A DNA stretch of 64,000 nt from Geothrix sp. (GTDB taxonomy: Bacteria; Acidobacteriota; Holophagae; Holophagales; Holophagaceae): positions 1,352,857 through 1,416,856 of the forward strand of contig NZ_CP126625.1 in assembly GCF_030219325.1 (NCBI RefSeq). Reading direction: 5' to 3'. Shown here one piece after another: positions 1 to 8,504 of the stretch (the first letter of the stretch is position 1; each line of letters starts with the position of its first letter). The translations under genes and the position numbers were made by a program. Below the pieces are notes generated by a model. It searched no databases and had not been told where the DNA came from. It saw nothing but the letters and a program-made list of their open reading frames with translations.

Positions 1-1231
1 CCTGGTGGATGCCCTGAAGCGCCGCTGCCTGGTGACCTGCCGCCGGGTCTCCGAGGGCGGGCGCTGGCCCGATGACGACGAAGCCGGGCGCCTCGCGCGG
101 CTGGTGAAGGCCCTCAAGGGCAGGCCGCACTGGCTGGACCTGGAGTGGGACCTTCCGGTTCCCCCCGAGATCCAGGCGGCCCGCACCCACGTGCGCCTGC
201 TGCGCTCCATCCATGTGGCACCGGGCGTCTTCGACCTGGAGGCGCGGCTCCGGGACCTGCCCGACGGCGAGGCCTTCAAGTGGGTGGGCTGGGCGGGGCG
301 TCTGGGCGACAGCGGCCGGCTGCGGGCACCCCTGGCCTGGGCCCGGGATCACGGCTTGCGCCTCGCGGCCTTCCTCATGGGCCCCAAGGGCCTGCCCAGC
401 CGCGTGCTGCAAGCCGCCTGGGGCGGGGCCTTCACCTACGCAGCGCCGGACGACGGCCCCCCGGCCGCCCCGGGGCAGCTGCCCCTGGCCACCCTGCGGG
501 ACTGGCGCAGCGCCAGGCTGCATCCGGGTCATGGCCTCTGCGGCGTCATCGGCGATCCCGTCCTGCACTCCCGCGGGCCGGCCTTCCACAACCCACGCTT
601 CCAGTACGCCTTCAAGGACCTCGTGTACCTGCCCCTCGTCTGCGGCGAGGCGGAGGAGGCCGTCGAGGCCCTGGACGCCCTCGGCATCCTGGGCCTCAGC
701 ATCACCGCACCGCTGAAGCTGGCCCTGCCCCGGGCCCTCGGCCTGGCGGGCCCACTGAATACCCTCTGGCGCCGGGCGCCCGGCGCCCCCTGGCAGGGCG
801 CCAACACGGATGCCGAGGCCTTCGGACAGTCCCTGTCGAACCTGGCGCTGGGGCCCGTGCTGCTCCTCGGGGAAGGTGGCGTGGGCGCCACCAGCCGAGC
901 CGTATTGGAAGCCGCGGGGCGGCCCGTGCTCCAGGCCTCCCGCCGCGCCCCGGTGACGCCGGAGGCGGTGGCCGCTTTCGCGCCCGCGGGCCTCGTCCAG
1001 GCCACCAGCCTGGGCATGGCCCCCGATGATTCCGCGCCCTTTCCGGAGCTGCTGGAGGCGGCCCGCCCGAGCGCCCGCTGGGCCGTGGAGTGGATCTACA
1101 AGGAGGACACCGCCTTCGCCCTCTGGGCGCGGGAGGCGGGACTGTCGCTGGTGGCGGGCGCGGCCCTCTTCGAGGCCCAGGCCGAGGCCCAGAGCCGGCG
1201 CTTCATCGAGGGCTGCGGCGGCGCCAGTTGA
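1..1231 (+). CDS. aroDE: Bifunctional 3-dehydroquinate dehydratase / shikimate dehydrogenase (5' truncated)
   Basis: The N-terminal part resembles type I dehydroquinase: an IHV segment supplies the likely catalytic His and FKWVGWA the Schiff-base Lys. The C-terminal part is shikimate dehydrogenase: GDPVLHSRGPAFHN (shikimate binding), SITAPLK (catalytic Lys), GANTDAEAF and a GEGGVG nucleotide loop. Together they perform two consecutive shikimate-pathway steps in the cytoplasm. The frame is open at the left edge and the first visible residues match the middle of dehydroquinase, so about 50 or more N-terminal residues lie outside the window; the GTG at 5 is probably not the start. Fused AroD-AroE is best known from plants, chlamydiae and some other bacteria. 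Naming is confident; exact activity of each half is inferred. Confidence 0.88.
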   Translation, partial: LVDALKRRCLVTCRRVSEGGRWPDDDEAGRLARLVKALKGRPHWLDLEWDLPVPPEIQAARTHVRLLRSIHVAPGVFDLEARLRDLPDGEAFKWVGWAGRLGDSGRLRAPLAWARDHGLRLAAFLMGPKGLPSRVLQAAWGGAFTYAAPDDGPPAAPGQLPLATLRDWRSARLHPGHGLCGVIGDPVLHSRGPAFHNPRFQYAFKDLVYLPLVCGEAEEAVEALDALGILGLSITAPLKLALPRALGLAGPLNTLWRRAPGAPWQGANTDAEAFGQSLSNLALGPVLLLGEGGVGATSRAVLEAAGRPVLQASRRAPVTPEAVAAFAPAGLVQATSLGMAPDDSAPFPELLEAARPSARWAVEWIYKEDTAFALWAREAGLSLVAGAALFEAQAEAQSRRFIEGCGGAS

Positions 1232-1257
1232 ACCCGGATAGCTGCTAATTTCAACGC

Positions 1258-2544
1258 ATGGACCTCCTGCTGGTCGAGGACAAGGACAGCTTCCGGCGCC
1301 TGCTGAGCCAGGCTCTGGCGGGCTCGCTCTGGAAGGTCGAGGCCGTGGCCGATCCCCAGGCGGCGCTGCGGGCCCTGGAGGCCCGGCCCTTCCAGGTGCT
1401 GGTCACGGACCTGCGGCTGCCGGGCATGAGCGGCCTCGAGCTGATCCGCCGGGCCCGGCGCCTGCACCCCGCCCTGCGCGTGGTGCTCATGTCGGCATTC
1501 GGCGAACCGAAGGACATCGTCGAGGCCATGCGATTGGGCGCCGACGACTTCCTGCCCAAGCCCTTTGATCTCGACGCCTTCCTGGCCCTGCTGGACCGCC
1601 TGCGGGCCCTGGTGGGGGCGCCGCCGCCGGATCCAGCCGAACCCTGGATCGCGCACAGCCCCGCCATGCAGGCCCTGGACGCGACCCTGCGCCAGGCCGC
1701 CGCCGCCCGGCTGCCCGTGGTGTTCCGGGGCCCGCGCGGGACCGGCCGCGAGCGCAGCGCCCGCCGCCTCCACACCCTCCGCCACCCGGCCGCGCCCTAC
1801 CTGAGCCTGCCCGCGGCCACCCTGGGTCCCGAGGGGCCGGATCTCCCCACGCTGCAGCTCCTCGAAGGCGGCAGCCTCTTCCTGGGTGGGCTCGAGCACC
1901 TGGCCCCGGCCGCCGCCGGTCCCCTCGCCCGGACCATGGATGGCAACGCGGGGCGCCGCATCGACTGGATGGGGAGCATCGAGGCCGATGGGGTCCTGGC
2001 GCCCGAGGTCGCCCAGCGCCTGGGTTCGCTGGAGCTGCGGGTGCCGGCCCTGGTGGAACGCCGCGAGGACCTGCTGGCCCTCACCCGGCTGCTGCTGGAC
2101 CAGGCCGCCCGGCGGGAGGGACGCCCGACCCCGTGGCTGGAGCGTAGCGCCGAGCGCCAGCTGCTGGAGCACGCCTGGCCGGGCCACGTCCGCGAGCTGG
2201 AGGTGCTGGTGGGGCGGACCCTCCTGTTCTCCGAAGGCCGCGCCATCCGGACCTTCCCGGGCCTGGGCCTCGGGCTGGAGGCGCCCCTCTGCCTGGCCTG
2301 GCCCGAGCCGGGCGGGCTCGAGGCCATGCTCAAGACCGTGACCCGCTCCGCCGAGGCCCAGCTCCTGCTGCGGGCCATGGATCAGGGCGGCGGGGACCTG
2401 CCCCGGGCGGCCGAGGCCCTGGGGCTGACGGTGCGGACCCTGGCCCAGCGCTTGCGGGAGCACGCCATTCCTCTGGAAGATGGAGGCACCACCTCCGCGA
2501 GTCCGATCCTTGGCGAAGGCACGCCGTCCCGGAAGGCCCCATGA
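1258..2544 (+). CDS. NtrC-type response regulator with degenerate AAA+ domain
   Basis: Residues 1-120 form a receiver domain with the acidic pair E7/D8, phospho-acceptor D51 and K101 (FLPKPF). A central AAA+-like region and a C-terminal Fis-type helix-turn-helix (AAEALGLTVRTLAQRL) follow, the layout of sigma-54 activators. The ATPase is broken: Walker A reads GPRGTGRE (158-165), with Arg for the essential Lys, Walker B reads GGSLFLGGLE with D and E replaced by G210/G211, and the GAFTGA loop that touches sigma-54 is missing. It is therefore likely a phospho-controlled DNA-binding protein that does not drive sigma-54 open-complex formation. It overlaps the next gene by 4 bp (ATGA). Confidence 0.85.
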   Translation: MDLLLVEDKDSFRRLLSQALAGSLWKVEAVADPQAALRALEARPFQVLVTDLRLPGMSGLELIRRARRLHPALRVVLMSAFGEPKDIVEAMRLGADDFLPKPFDLDAFLALLDRLRALVGAPPPDPAEPWIAHSPAMQALDATLRQAAAARLPVVFRGPRGTGRERSARRLHTLRHPAAPYLSLPAATLGPEGPDLPTLQLLEGGSLFLGGLEHLAPAAAGPLARTMDGNAGRRIDWMGSIEADGVLAPEVAQRLGSLELRVPALVERREDLLALTRLLLDQAARREGRPTPWLERSAERQLLEHAWPGHVRELEVLVGRTLLFSEGRAIRTFPGLGLGLEAPLCLAWPEPGGLEAMLKTVTRSAEAQLLLRAMDQGGGDLPRAAEALGLTVRTLAQRLREHAIPLEDGGTTSASPILGEGTPSRKAP

Positions 2545-3509
2545 CCCAAGCCCCGCCCATCCTCATCCCCCCGGTCCGCAGCGCGGAGGGGATCCGTCCG
2601 GCCGCCCGGGCCGGCCTGACGGCCCTGCAGGCCGTGGTGGTGGGCAAGGAGGCCCAGGTGCGGCGCGCCTTCGCGGCCATGCTGGCCGGCGGCCACGTCC
2701 TGCTGGAGGACCTGCCTGGCGTGGGCAAGACCACCCTGGCCAAGGGCCTCTCCCGCATCCTGGGCGGCACCTTCCAGCGGGTGCAGGGCACCAACGACCT
2801 GCTGCCCTCGGACCTGCTGGGCGTGCACCTCTGGGATGCGAAGGAGCAGGGCTTCCGCTTCCAGCCCGGCCCCGTGTTCTGCCACGTGCTGCTGCTGGAC
2901 GAGCTGAACCGCATCGGCCCCAAGACCCAGAGCGCCATGCTCGAGGCCATGGTCGAAGGCCAGGTCACCCTGGATCGCAGCACCCACAAGCTGCCCGAGC
3001 CCTTCTTCGTCATCGCCACCCAGAATCCGCTGGATCACGCCGGCACCTTCCCCCTGCCCGAGAGCCAGCTGGATCGCTTCTCATGCACCATCCACCTGGG
3101 CTATCCGGATCGCGCGGCGGAGCGGCGCATCCTCACCGGGGAGGCCGGGGCCGAGCGGCTGGACACCCTGTTCCCCGTGCTCGACCTGGAGGGCTGGCGC
3201 CAGGCCCGCGCCGCGGTGCGGGCCGTGAAGGTGGCCGAGGCCGTGCTCGACTACGTGGAGCGCATGGTGGAGCGCATCCGCGCCGGGGGGGGCTTCTGCT
3301 CCACCCGCGCCGCCAAGCACTGGCTGGGCCTGGCCCAGGCCGAGGCCTGGCTGGACGGCCGCGACTTCATCACGCCGGACGACCTGCAGCGCACCCTCGC
3401 CGACACCATGGCGCATCGTGGCAGCCTGGATGACCGCCGCCTCAACCGCGGCGACCGGCGCGAGCAGCTGGCCCGCCTGCTCAAGGAACTGCCCGTGGGG
3501 TGGTCCTGA
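2541..3509 (+). CDS. MoxR-family AAA+ ATPase
   Basis: The 322-residue protein has Walker A (DLPGVGKTTLAKG), Walker B (HVLLLDELNRI), sensor 1 (IATQNP) and the MoxR signature ESQLDRF, followed by the C-terminal lid domain. MoxR ATPases act as chaperones that mature or activate partner proteins, commonly together with VWA-domain proteins and DUF58 proteins. No VWA or DUF58 partner is encoded next to it here; instead it is translationally coupled to the degenerate NtrC-like regulator before it and the RodZ-like protein after it (stop and start overlap by one base). Its client is unknown. Confidence 0.9.
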   Translation: MTQAPPILIPPVRSAEGIRPAARAGLTALQAVVVGKEAQVRRAFAAMLAGGHVLLEDLPGVGKTTLAKGLSRILGGTFQRVQGTNDLLPSDLLGVHLWDAKEQGFRFQPGPVFCHVLLLDELNRIGPKTQSAMLEAMVEGQVTLDRSTHKLPEPFFVIATQNPLDHAGTFPLPESQLDRFSCTIHLGYPDRAAERRILTGEAGAERLDTLFPVLDLEGWRQARAAVRAVKVAEAVLDYVERMVERIRAGGGFCSTRAAKHWLGLAQAEAWLDGRDFITPDDLQRTLADTMAHRGSLDDRRLNRGDRREQLARLLKELPVGWS

Positions 3510-4321
3510 TGCGGGAGGACGGGTCCGTCGGCCAGCTCATCCGCGAGGCCCGCGAAGCCCGGGGCCTGAGCCTCGAGGCCCTGGCCAAGGAACTCAAGCT
3601 GCCGGTGCGCCACCTGGAGGCCATCGAGGCCGACGACTGGGTGGCCCTGCCGCCCGGCCGCCCCCGGCCCCTGGCCCGGCAGCTGGCCGAGCGGCTCGGC
3701 GTGGACCTGGAGTTCCACACCGGGGCTTTCCAGATCGTGCCGGGCGTGCAGGAACTGGAACCGCCGGACCCCCGGCGCGAGCGGCTCGAGCGCATCGTGA
3801 TGGGCGCGCTCACCGGAACTTCGGTGATCGTGGTCCTGTGGCTGGTGGTGCCGGGGCCCAGCCTGGGCCACAAGCCCCCGCCCAGCTACCTCGTGGCGCT
3901 CAGCAGGCCCTCCCTGCCGCCCCCCCCGGCGCCCTCCGCCTCGCCCTATCCCGTCCTGGGGGAGCTCCTGCCCGAGGCGCCCGTGAACGAACAGGGTCTG
4001 CTGGTGAGCCTGCGGGCCATGGACACCGCCGACATCCGCATCGAGCCCCAGACCCCGGAAGGCGGCCTGCCCATGGTGCGCACCCTGCGCGTCTCGGAGG
4101 CCTGGCGGTTCCGGGTGAAGGGGGCCTTTCTCATCCGTGTCGAGAATGCCGGCGTGGTGAGCGTCGAGGTGGCCGGCCGCCGCATCCCCCATGGCCAGAG
4201 CGTCGGCGAGGGCTGGATTGGCACTTTCGACGGCGAGGGCCGCTGGCTCCGGCCGACCCAGCCTGAACTCCCGGACGAGCCCGTCGTTCCCGATGAAGAT
4301 GAGGAAGTCACCCGGCCATGA
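3509..4321 (+). CDS. RodZ-like HTH / single-pass membrane protein
   Basis: The N-terminal 70 residues form an Xre/HTH_25-type helix-turn-helix (GQLIREAREARGLSLEALA). One hydrophobic helix follows near residues 95-120, then a proline-rich linker and a C-terminal beta-rich domain resembling DUF4115 (RVSEAWRFRVKGAFLIRV). This is the architecture of RodZ, the membrane protein that links MreB to the cell-wall machinery. The ATG at 3509 overlaps the moxR stop and is preferred over the GTG at 3500. No mreBCD genes are visible, so a cytoskeletal role is an inference. The 3' end overlaps the next gene by 4 bp. Confidence 0.75.
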   Translation: MREDGSVGQLIREAREARGLSLEALAKELKLPVRHLEAIEADDWVALPPGRPRPLARQLAERLGVDLEFHTGAFQIVPGVQELEPPDPRRERLERIVMGALTGTSVIVVLWLVVPGPSLGHKPPPSYLVALSRPSLPPPPAPSASPYPVLGELLPEAPVNEQGLLVSLRAMDTADIRIEPQTPEGGLPMVRTLRVSEAWRFRVKGAFLIRVENAGVVSVEVAGRRIPHGQSVGEGWIGTFDGEGRWLRPTQPELPDEPVVPDEDEEVTRP

Positions 4322-5427
4322 GCATGCATCCCATCGTTGAACGGTTCCTCCAGGGCGGTCTGCCCGAGCCCATGGCCATGGCCCTGGTGGGGGGCAGCCT
4401 CCCCGTGCCGACCGCAGACCTGCTGCAGGCCCTGGCCCACGCCTGCCTGAGGGAGACCAATTACACCCAGCGGGGCCTGGACTTCTTCGCGACCATGCCC
4501 GAGTCCCTCCTGACCGGCGTGATGGTCGAGCGGGTGGATCCGCCCGCGCCCCTGCAGCTGGTGCTCTGCCACCGCAAGGAACCCGCCCTGCTGGAGACCA
4601 CCCTACTGAACCCGGCGCTCACCGCGGCCATCGTGGAGGCCTCGGTGCCCAGCCTGCCCGGCTCGGTGCTCGAGATCGTGCTGAACAACCAGGTGCTCTG
4701 GATGGAGCGCCACCGGATCCTGGATCTGCTGGAGGAGCACCCCGAAGGCGAATACGTCATCAAGCGCCGTGTCAACGAGTTCCGCTTCGACGTGCTGCGC
4801 CTCATTCCCGAAGAGGTGAAGCGCCAGCGGCTGGAGATCATCGACGAGGTCGAGGCCGGCCACCTGGACCGCTCCTGGTCCGAGCTGCCCCTGCCCAGGG
4901 AGAAGTCGAAGGAGGAGGCCGAGGCCGAGGTCGAGACCGAGGAGATGGCCGCGGAGCGCCGCCTGCTGGCCCAGAAACCCATCCTGGACGACGAGGGCAA
5001 CGAGATCACCCTCACCCTCACCCAGCGCATGATGAAGCTCACCACCAACCAGAAGATCATGCTGGCCATCAAGGGTGGCAAGGAGGAGCGCACCTTCCTC
5101 ATCCGCGAGGCCAACCGCCTGATCCAGGTGAACGTGATCCGCAATGGCCGCATCACCGAGGGCGAGGTGGCCTACATCGCCAACATGCGCACCGTGAACG
5201 AGGAGGTGCTGCGGATCATCTCCAACAGCCGCGAGTGGATGAAGAAGTACCCCATCACCAAGTCGCTGGTCATGAACCCCCGCACCCCGCTGCCCGTGGC
5301 CATGACCCACTTCAAGCGACTCTACGAGAGCGACATGAAGCTGCTCATGAAGGACCGCAACGTGGCCGAGCTGCTCCGCCGCGAGGCCAAGCGGCTGGTG
5401 GAGATGAAGGCCCACGGCAAGGGCTAG
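4318..5427 (+). CDS. Conserved protein of unknown function (helical, RodZ-linked)
   Basis: A 369-residue soluble protein with no signal peptide. The N-terminal half has repeated leucine-rich helical segments reminiscent of HEAT-like folds. The middle carries a highly charged stretch of Lys and Glu (about 195-215), and the C-terminal half contains the segment TQRMMKLTTNQKIMLAIKGGKEERTFLIREANRLIQ. I do not recognise a catalytic motif. It is the last gene of the overlapping set with the MoxR and RodZ-like genes, which suggests a shared process. Coupling by ATGA overlap makes the start certain. Confidence 0.7.
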   Translation: MSMHPIVERFLQGGLPEPMAMALVGGSLPVPTADLLQALAHACLRETNYTQRGLDFFATMPESLLTGVMVERVDPPAPLQLVLCHRKEPALLETTLLNPALTAAIVEASVPSLPGSVLEIVLNNQVLWMERHRILDLLEEHPEGEYVIKRRVNEFRFDVLRLIPEEVKRQRLEIIDEVEAGHLDRSWSELPLPREKSKEEAEAEVETEEMAAERRLLAQKPILDDEGNEITLTLTQRMMKLTTNQKIMLAIKGGKEERTFLIREANRLIQVNVIRNGRITEGEVAYIANMRTVNEEVLRIISNSREWMKKYPITKSLVMNPRTPLPVAMTHFKRLYESDMKLLMKDRNVAELLRREAKRLVEMKAHGKG

Positions 5428-5440
5428 GGATCCTTGGGGG

Positions 5441-5866
5441 CTAGCCGTTCAGAATCGTGATGTGGACGGGCTCATTCCGGTCCAGGGCCGCCTGCACCTT
5501 GGTCTTCAGGGCGACCAGCGCGCCGGTGGACGTGCTGCCGGCGATGGTGTCCCCGGCCAGCCTGCTCCCCACGAGGATGCAGCCATGCGTGTCGGCATCC
5601 GTGTTGCCACTGTGGATGAGGATCCCGTCGAAGAAGGGCACGTCCAGCAGGCGCATCATGGGTTTGCCCAGGCGCGGGCTCATGTTGATGATCACCTGGT
5701 AGGTGCCGGGCGGGATGGCGGTTTCATCCTGCACCTTACCCGCGCCCGTGGGGCCCAGGTCGCGGACCAGGTCCTCCAGGGTGTAGCACTCGAACTGGCC
5801 ATCCACCGTGAGCGTGCCCGTGGTGGCGTGGGCGCTGGAGGGGTTGCGCTGCAGGCGGAGCTCCAT
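5441..5866 (-). CDS. DUF5675-family protein
   Basis: The 141-residue protein contains the conserved segments [18 protein letters not shown] and [19 protein letters not shown]. Their His, Ser, His and Cys residues recall the HxxG..SHGC active site of L,D-transpeptidases. DUF5675 proteins occur in phages and bacteria and are thought to act on or mimic peptidoglycan cross-linking enzymes, but the activity is not established. It is convergent with the preceding operon, only 13 bases apart, and stands alone. Confidence 0.8.
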   Translation of the reverse strand: MELRLQRNPSSAHATTGTLTVDGQFECYTLEDLVRDLGPTGAGKVQDETAIPPGTYQVIINMSPRLGKPMMRLLDVPFFDGILIHSGNTDADTHGCILVGSRLAGDTIAGSTSTGALVALKTKVQAALDRNEPVHITILNG

Positions 5867-6037
5867 GGATTACCTCGCGGGTCTGGCTGGATGTCTGGAC
5901 GTGGACTGGTGGAACAGCCTAGCGAAAGGGGGCCTGTCCGTCCCGAAAAACCTGTCTGAAACCCCAAGTGATGTCCGGACATCCATTTCTTCTGATGGTC
6001 CCTTCAGACAGAGCGGATCCACTGCCGGGGGAAGACC

Positions 6038-6469
6038 TCAGCGGGGGAGCCGCTCGAGCAGGATGCCGGCTCCCGGGGACTCGGGCCGGTAGTAGGCGAG
6101 GCGCCCGGGAAGGCAGGACAGGACGGCGCCGGAGCTGTGCAGGCAGATGGCCTGGAGCGCCTCGGCGAGGGGCAGTTCCCGGCCGTCGAGCTTCAGTCCG
6201 GCCACCATCACATGGCAGGTGGGGCCGGCCCCCTTGGCTTTGAGCAGCTTCTCCAGCTCGGCGGGGTAGTCCTGGTGGCTGGGGACCAGGGTGCCCAGGG
6301 CGGATTGGTAGGGCAGGTCTCGGCCAAGGCGAGCCAGGATCTCGTGGCGGCGCTTGGCGCTGGCCAGGAACTGGGTCCACCGCGCCTGTTTTTCCGATCG
6401 GAGGAAGGCCTTCACGAACGGCCCTTCGTGATCCGTGGGGCCCTCTCCGGTGATGGGATCGGGCCTCAA
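6038..6469 (-). CDS. Hypothetical protein
   Basis: A 143-residue protein beginning with TTG that overlaps the stop of the upstream secreted-protein gene (TTGA). It is rich in charged residues and Leu, without a signal peptide or membrane helix; visible segments include DHEGPFVKAFLRSEKQARW and PAELEKLLKAKG. I do not recognise the family. The overlap suggests co-translation with the gene at 6466-7005. About 170 bases between this gene and the DUF5675 gene show nothing else. Confidence 0.6.
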   Translation of the reverse strand: MRPDPITGEGPTDHEGPFVKAFLRSEKQARWTQFLASAKRRHEILARLGRDLPYQSALGTLVPSHQDYPAELEKLLKAKGAGPTCHVMVAGLKLDGRELPLAEALQAICLHSSGAVLSCLPGRLAYYRPESPGAGILLERLPR

Positions 6470-7005
6470 GGCCGCCGCCGCTTGAAGTGGTTGCGGCTGT
6501 AGACCGCGAAGGGCTTGTCGGGCTGGGCGAGCTCGAAGGTCTCAGTGAACTCGTCGGCGGAGATCCAGTCATAGGTCTCCCGTGCCTTCCAGGTGCTGGG
6601 GATGTTCTCGACCTGCTCGCTGTCGAACACGCTGCGGGTGGGCGTGCTCAGGGCCGGGTTGAGGGCGTAGGTGACGACGAAGCCCTCCTGGTGGAACTGC
6701 CGGAACAGGAGCGTCTTCCGCTTCTTGTCGTAGCTGAACAGGCTCCAATGCTCGTGGACTTCGCCGGTCTTGTTCTTCTCCTGGGGCGGGAAGGTCGAGG
6801 TGTTGCGCTCGTGGAGGAAGCGGCCGTTCAGGACGAACTCGTAGCGCCGTGCCGCCGTGCCCGTCCCCGGCTCGCCCGAGGCCGCGCCCTGCCACTCGCC
6901 GGCCAGGGGCCGAAGGGGCGCCCAGGGATCTGGCTTCGCCTCCGGCGCCTGGGCCAGGAGGGTGGCGCCGAGGAGGCAGAACAGGGCCGCGGCGGGTCGG
7001 GTCAT
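6466..7005 (-). CDS. Secreted DUF1579/heme-binding-barrel-like protein
   Basis: A signal peptide (MTRPAAALFCLLGATLLAQA) is followed by a domain opening with PLAGEWQGAASGEPGTG and continuing with alternating beta-strands (NGRFLHERNTSTF, HWSLFSYDKKRKTLLFRQFH). That pattern fits the lipocalin-like beta-barrels of the DUF1579/THAP4-nitrobindin type, which share the G-x-W motif at the start of the barrel. It is probably periplasmic. No ligand can be read from the sequence. Confidence 0.65.
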   Translation of the reverse strand: MTRPAAALFCLLGATLLAQAPEAKPDPWAPLRPLAGEWQGAASGEPGTGTAARRYEFVLNGRFLHERNTSTFPPQEKNKTGEVHEHWSLFSYDKKRKTLLFRQFHQEGFVVTYALNPALSTPTRSVFDSEQVENIPSTWKARETYDWISADEFTETFELAQPDKPFAVYSRNHFKRRRP

Positions 7006-7025
7006 GGCGTTCCTTCCGGAGGGGA

Positions 7026-7394
7026 TCAGGGCTGGGTGGGGCCGTCGATGGCCATGATTCTAACCCGCAGCGAGGTCTCGACCCTCGCGGCGCGGGTGAT
7101 GCCGATGCTCAGGGTGTAGCGGTAGAGCCTGCGGGAGGCGGACTCCACCGTCCAGGTCTCGAGGGTGGCCTCCGACTCCTGGTCGTCAGGCCTCAGCCTT
7201 CTTTCGATGACGACCTGGCTGACCCGGCTGAAGCGATCCTGAGGGAACCGGGCGTCGTGGAAGGCCCTGATGCCGTAGTAGAGCTCCGGAAGGCAGCCTT
7301 CGCCCCGGGCGATCGACTGGAATGCGCCCTCGGGCGGCAGCTGGAGGGGCTGGCAGCCCAGGAGCAGCAGGGGCAGGAGCAGGACGGCCTTCAC
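7026..7394 (-). CDS. Small predicted lipoprotein
   Basis: Starts with GTG; MKAVLLLPLLLLGCQ is a short lipoprotein signal with a lipobox (LLLGC). The rest, about 105 residues, is polar with beta-type segments (SQVVIERRLR, RLYRYTLSIGIT) and no recognised domain. Its start overlaps the stop of the GNAT gene upstream by four bases, so the two are likely translated together. Function unknown. Confidence 0.65.
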   Translation of the reverse strand: MKAVLLLPLLLLGCQPLQLPPEGAFQSIARGEGCLPELYYGIRAFHDARFPQDRFSRVSQVVIERRLRPDDQESEATLETWTVESASRRLYRYTLSIGITRAARVETSLRVRIMAIDGPTQP

Positions 7395-7867
7395 GGGGCG
7401 GGGATCAGGGACAACCCCAGGAACCGCGCCCCGGGGACGGGGTTCGGGCGATAGGGCGGGATGTCGCGGAAACCGAAGGCCAGGTACAGGCCCTGGGCCT
7501 CGGCCATGCTGGGCAGGGTGTCCAGGACGAGCTCCGCATAGCCGGCGGCCCGGGCCTCGTTGATGAGGCGGGTGACGAGCCGCCGGCCCAGTCCCAGCCC
7601 CCGGCCCTGGGGCCGGACGAAGAGTCGCTTCATCTCACCTCGGATGGGACTGAGGCCCCGGAGCGCGATGCAGCCCACGGGCCGGCCATCCTGCTTCGCG
7701 AGGAGCAGCCGCCCCGCGGGCGGTGCGTAGTCGCCGGGCAGGCGCCTCACCTCCTCGTCGAAGGACTGGAACCCGAGGTCGATGCCCAGGCCCGCCTGGT
7801 ATTCCAGGAACAGCCCCCGGACCGCCTCGAGGTCCTGGCTGCATCCGGCGGGGTCGATGCTGAGCAT
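7391..7867 (-). CDS. GNAT-family N-acetyltransferase
   Basis: The 158-residue protein has the acetyl-CoA-binding motif RPQGRGLGLGRRL (Q/R-x-x-G-x-G/A) and the GNAT end motif GLYLAFGFRDIPPY. It would transfer an acetyl group from acetyl-CoA to an unknown amine. The ATG at 7867 (MLSIDPAG) is chosen because the longer open frame upstream lies inside the DinB gene. Similar proteins are often annotated MarR-associated or YitI-like, with no firm substrate. Confidence 0.78.
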   Translation of the reverse strand: MLSIDPAGCSQDLEAVRGLFLEYQAGLGIDLGFQSFDEEVRRLPGDYAPPAGRLLLAKQDGRPVGCIALRGLSPIRGEMKRLFVRPQGRGLGLGRRLVTRLINEARAAGYAELVLDTLPSMAEAQGLYLAFGFRDIPPYRPNPVPGARFLGLSLIPAP

Positions 7868-7893
7868 GGAAAGGCTCCGGTCGCGGCTGGGAG

Positions 7894-8409
7894 TCAGCCG
7901 GGGCCGCCGGCGGAGGGCGGCACCTCGGCGCGGTAGACGAGGAAGTCGGTGGCGGGGGCGGGGCTTCCGAGCCGGCGGAGCATGGCGGCGAGCTGGCCGC
8001 GGTGGTAGGTCGAGTGGTTGGCGGCGTGGACGAGGAGGTCCCGCAGCGCGTGCGAGGCCGCCTTGCCGCTGAGCAGGGTGAACGCGCAGGTGGCCCCCAG
8101 GTCCGCCTCGGAGAGTCCCGCGAGGAAGGCGTCCCGCTCCGCTTCGACCTCCTTCAGTTGCCCCACCAGCTGGGCCAGGTCCGCGGACGCGACCCAGCCG
8201 GGCGCCGCCGTGGGATGGCTGCCCCGCCAGCGCTCCAGCCACAGCCACTCGGCGGAGACGATGTGGGCGAAAGTGGTGCGCAGGGTGGGGAAGCTGCCCC
8301 CGAGATCCTGGGCGGCCGCCTCCGGTGGGAGCTGCAGGATGGCCGAGGCGAGGCGCGCGTTGGCCCAGGCGTCGTAGCGGAAGAGGTCGAGGAGGTCGGC
8401 GGGGGTCAT
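7894..8409 (-). CDS. DinB-family metal-binding protein
   Basis: The 171-residue protein shows the DinB four-helix-bundle pattern: a YDAWANARL start, FAHIVSAEWLWLERW with the first metal His, and HAANHSTYHRGQL with the second His pair. DinB/YfiT-type proteins are putative divalent-metal-dependent transferases, often using bacillithiol or mycothiol in other phyla. It probably forms a small operon with the GNAT and lipoprotein genes on the same strand, 26 bases apart. Confidence 0.82.
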   Translation of the reverse strand: MTPADLLDLFRYDAWANARLASAILQLPPEAAAQDLGGSFPTLRTTFAHIVSAEWLWLERWRGSHPTAAPGWVASADLAQLVGQLKEVEAERDAFLAGLSEADLGATCAFTLLSGKAASHALRDLLVHAANHSTYHRGQLAAMLRRLGSPAPATDFLVYRAEVPPSAGGPG

Positions 8410-8504
8410 GGTGGCTCCGGATGGCGCATCGCCGGATGGAAGGGATCAAGCATAAGCGAAGGCGCGGGGGCCCGATGGGTGGGCCGGCTTCTTTTCCTGC
8501 GTGC

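Noticed and set aside
1228-1257. Leaderless promoter directly before the degenerate NtrC gene (TTGAAC, TAATTT)
   Set aside because: The spacing between the two hexamers is only 12 bases, too short for a sigma-70 promoter.
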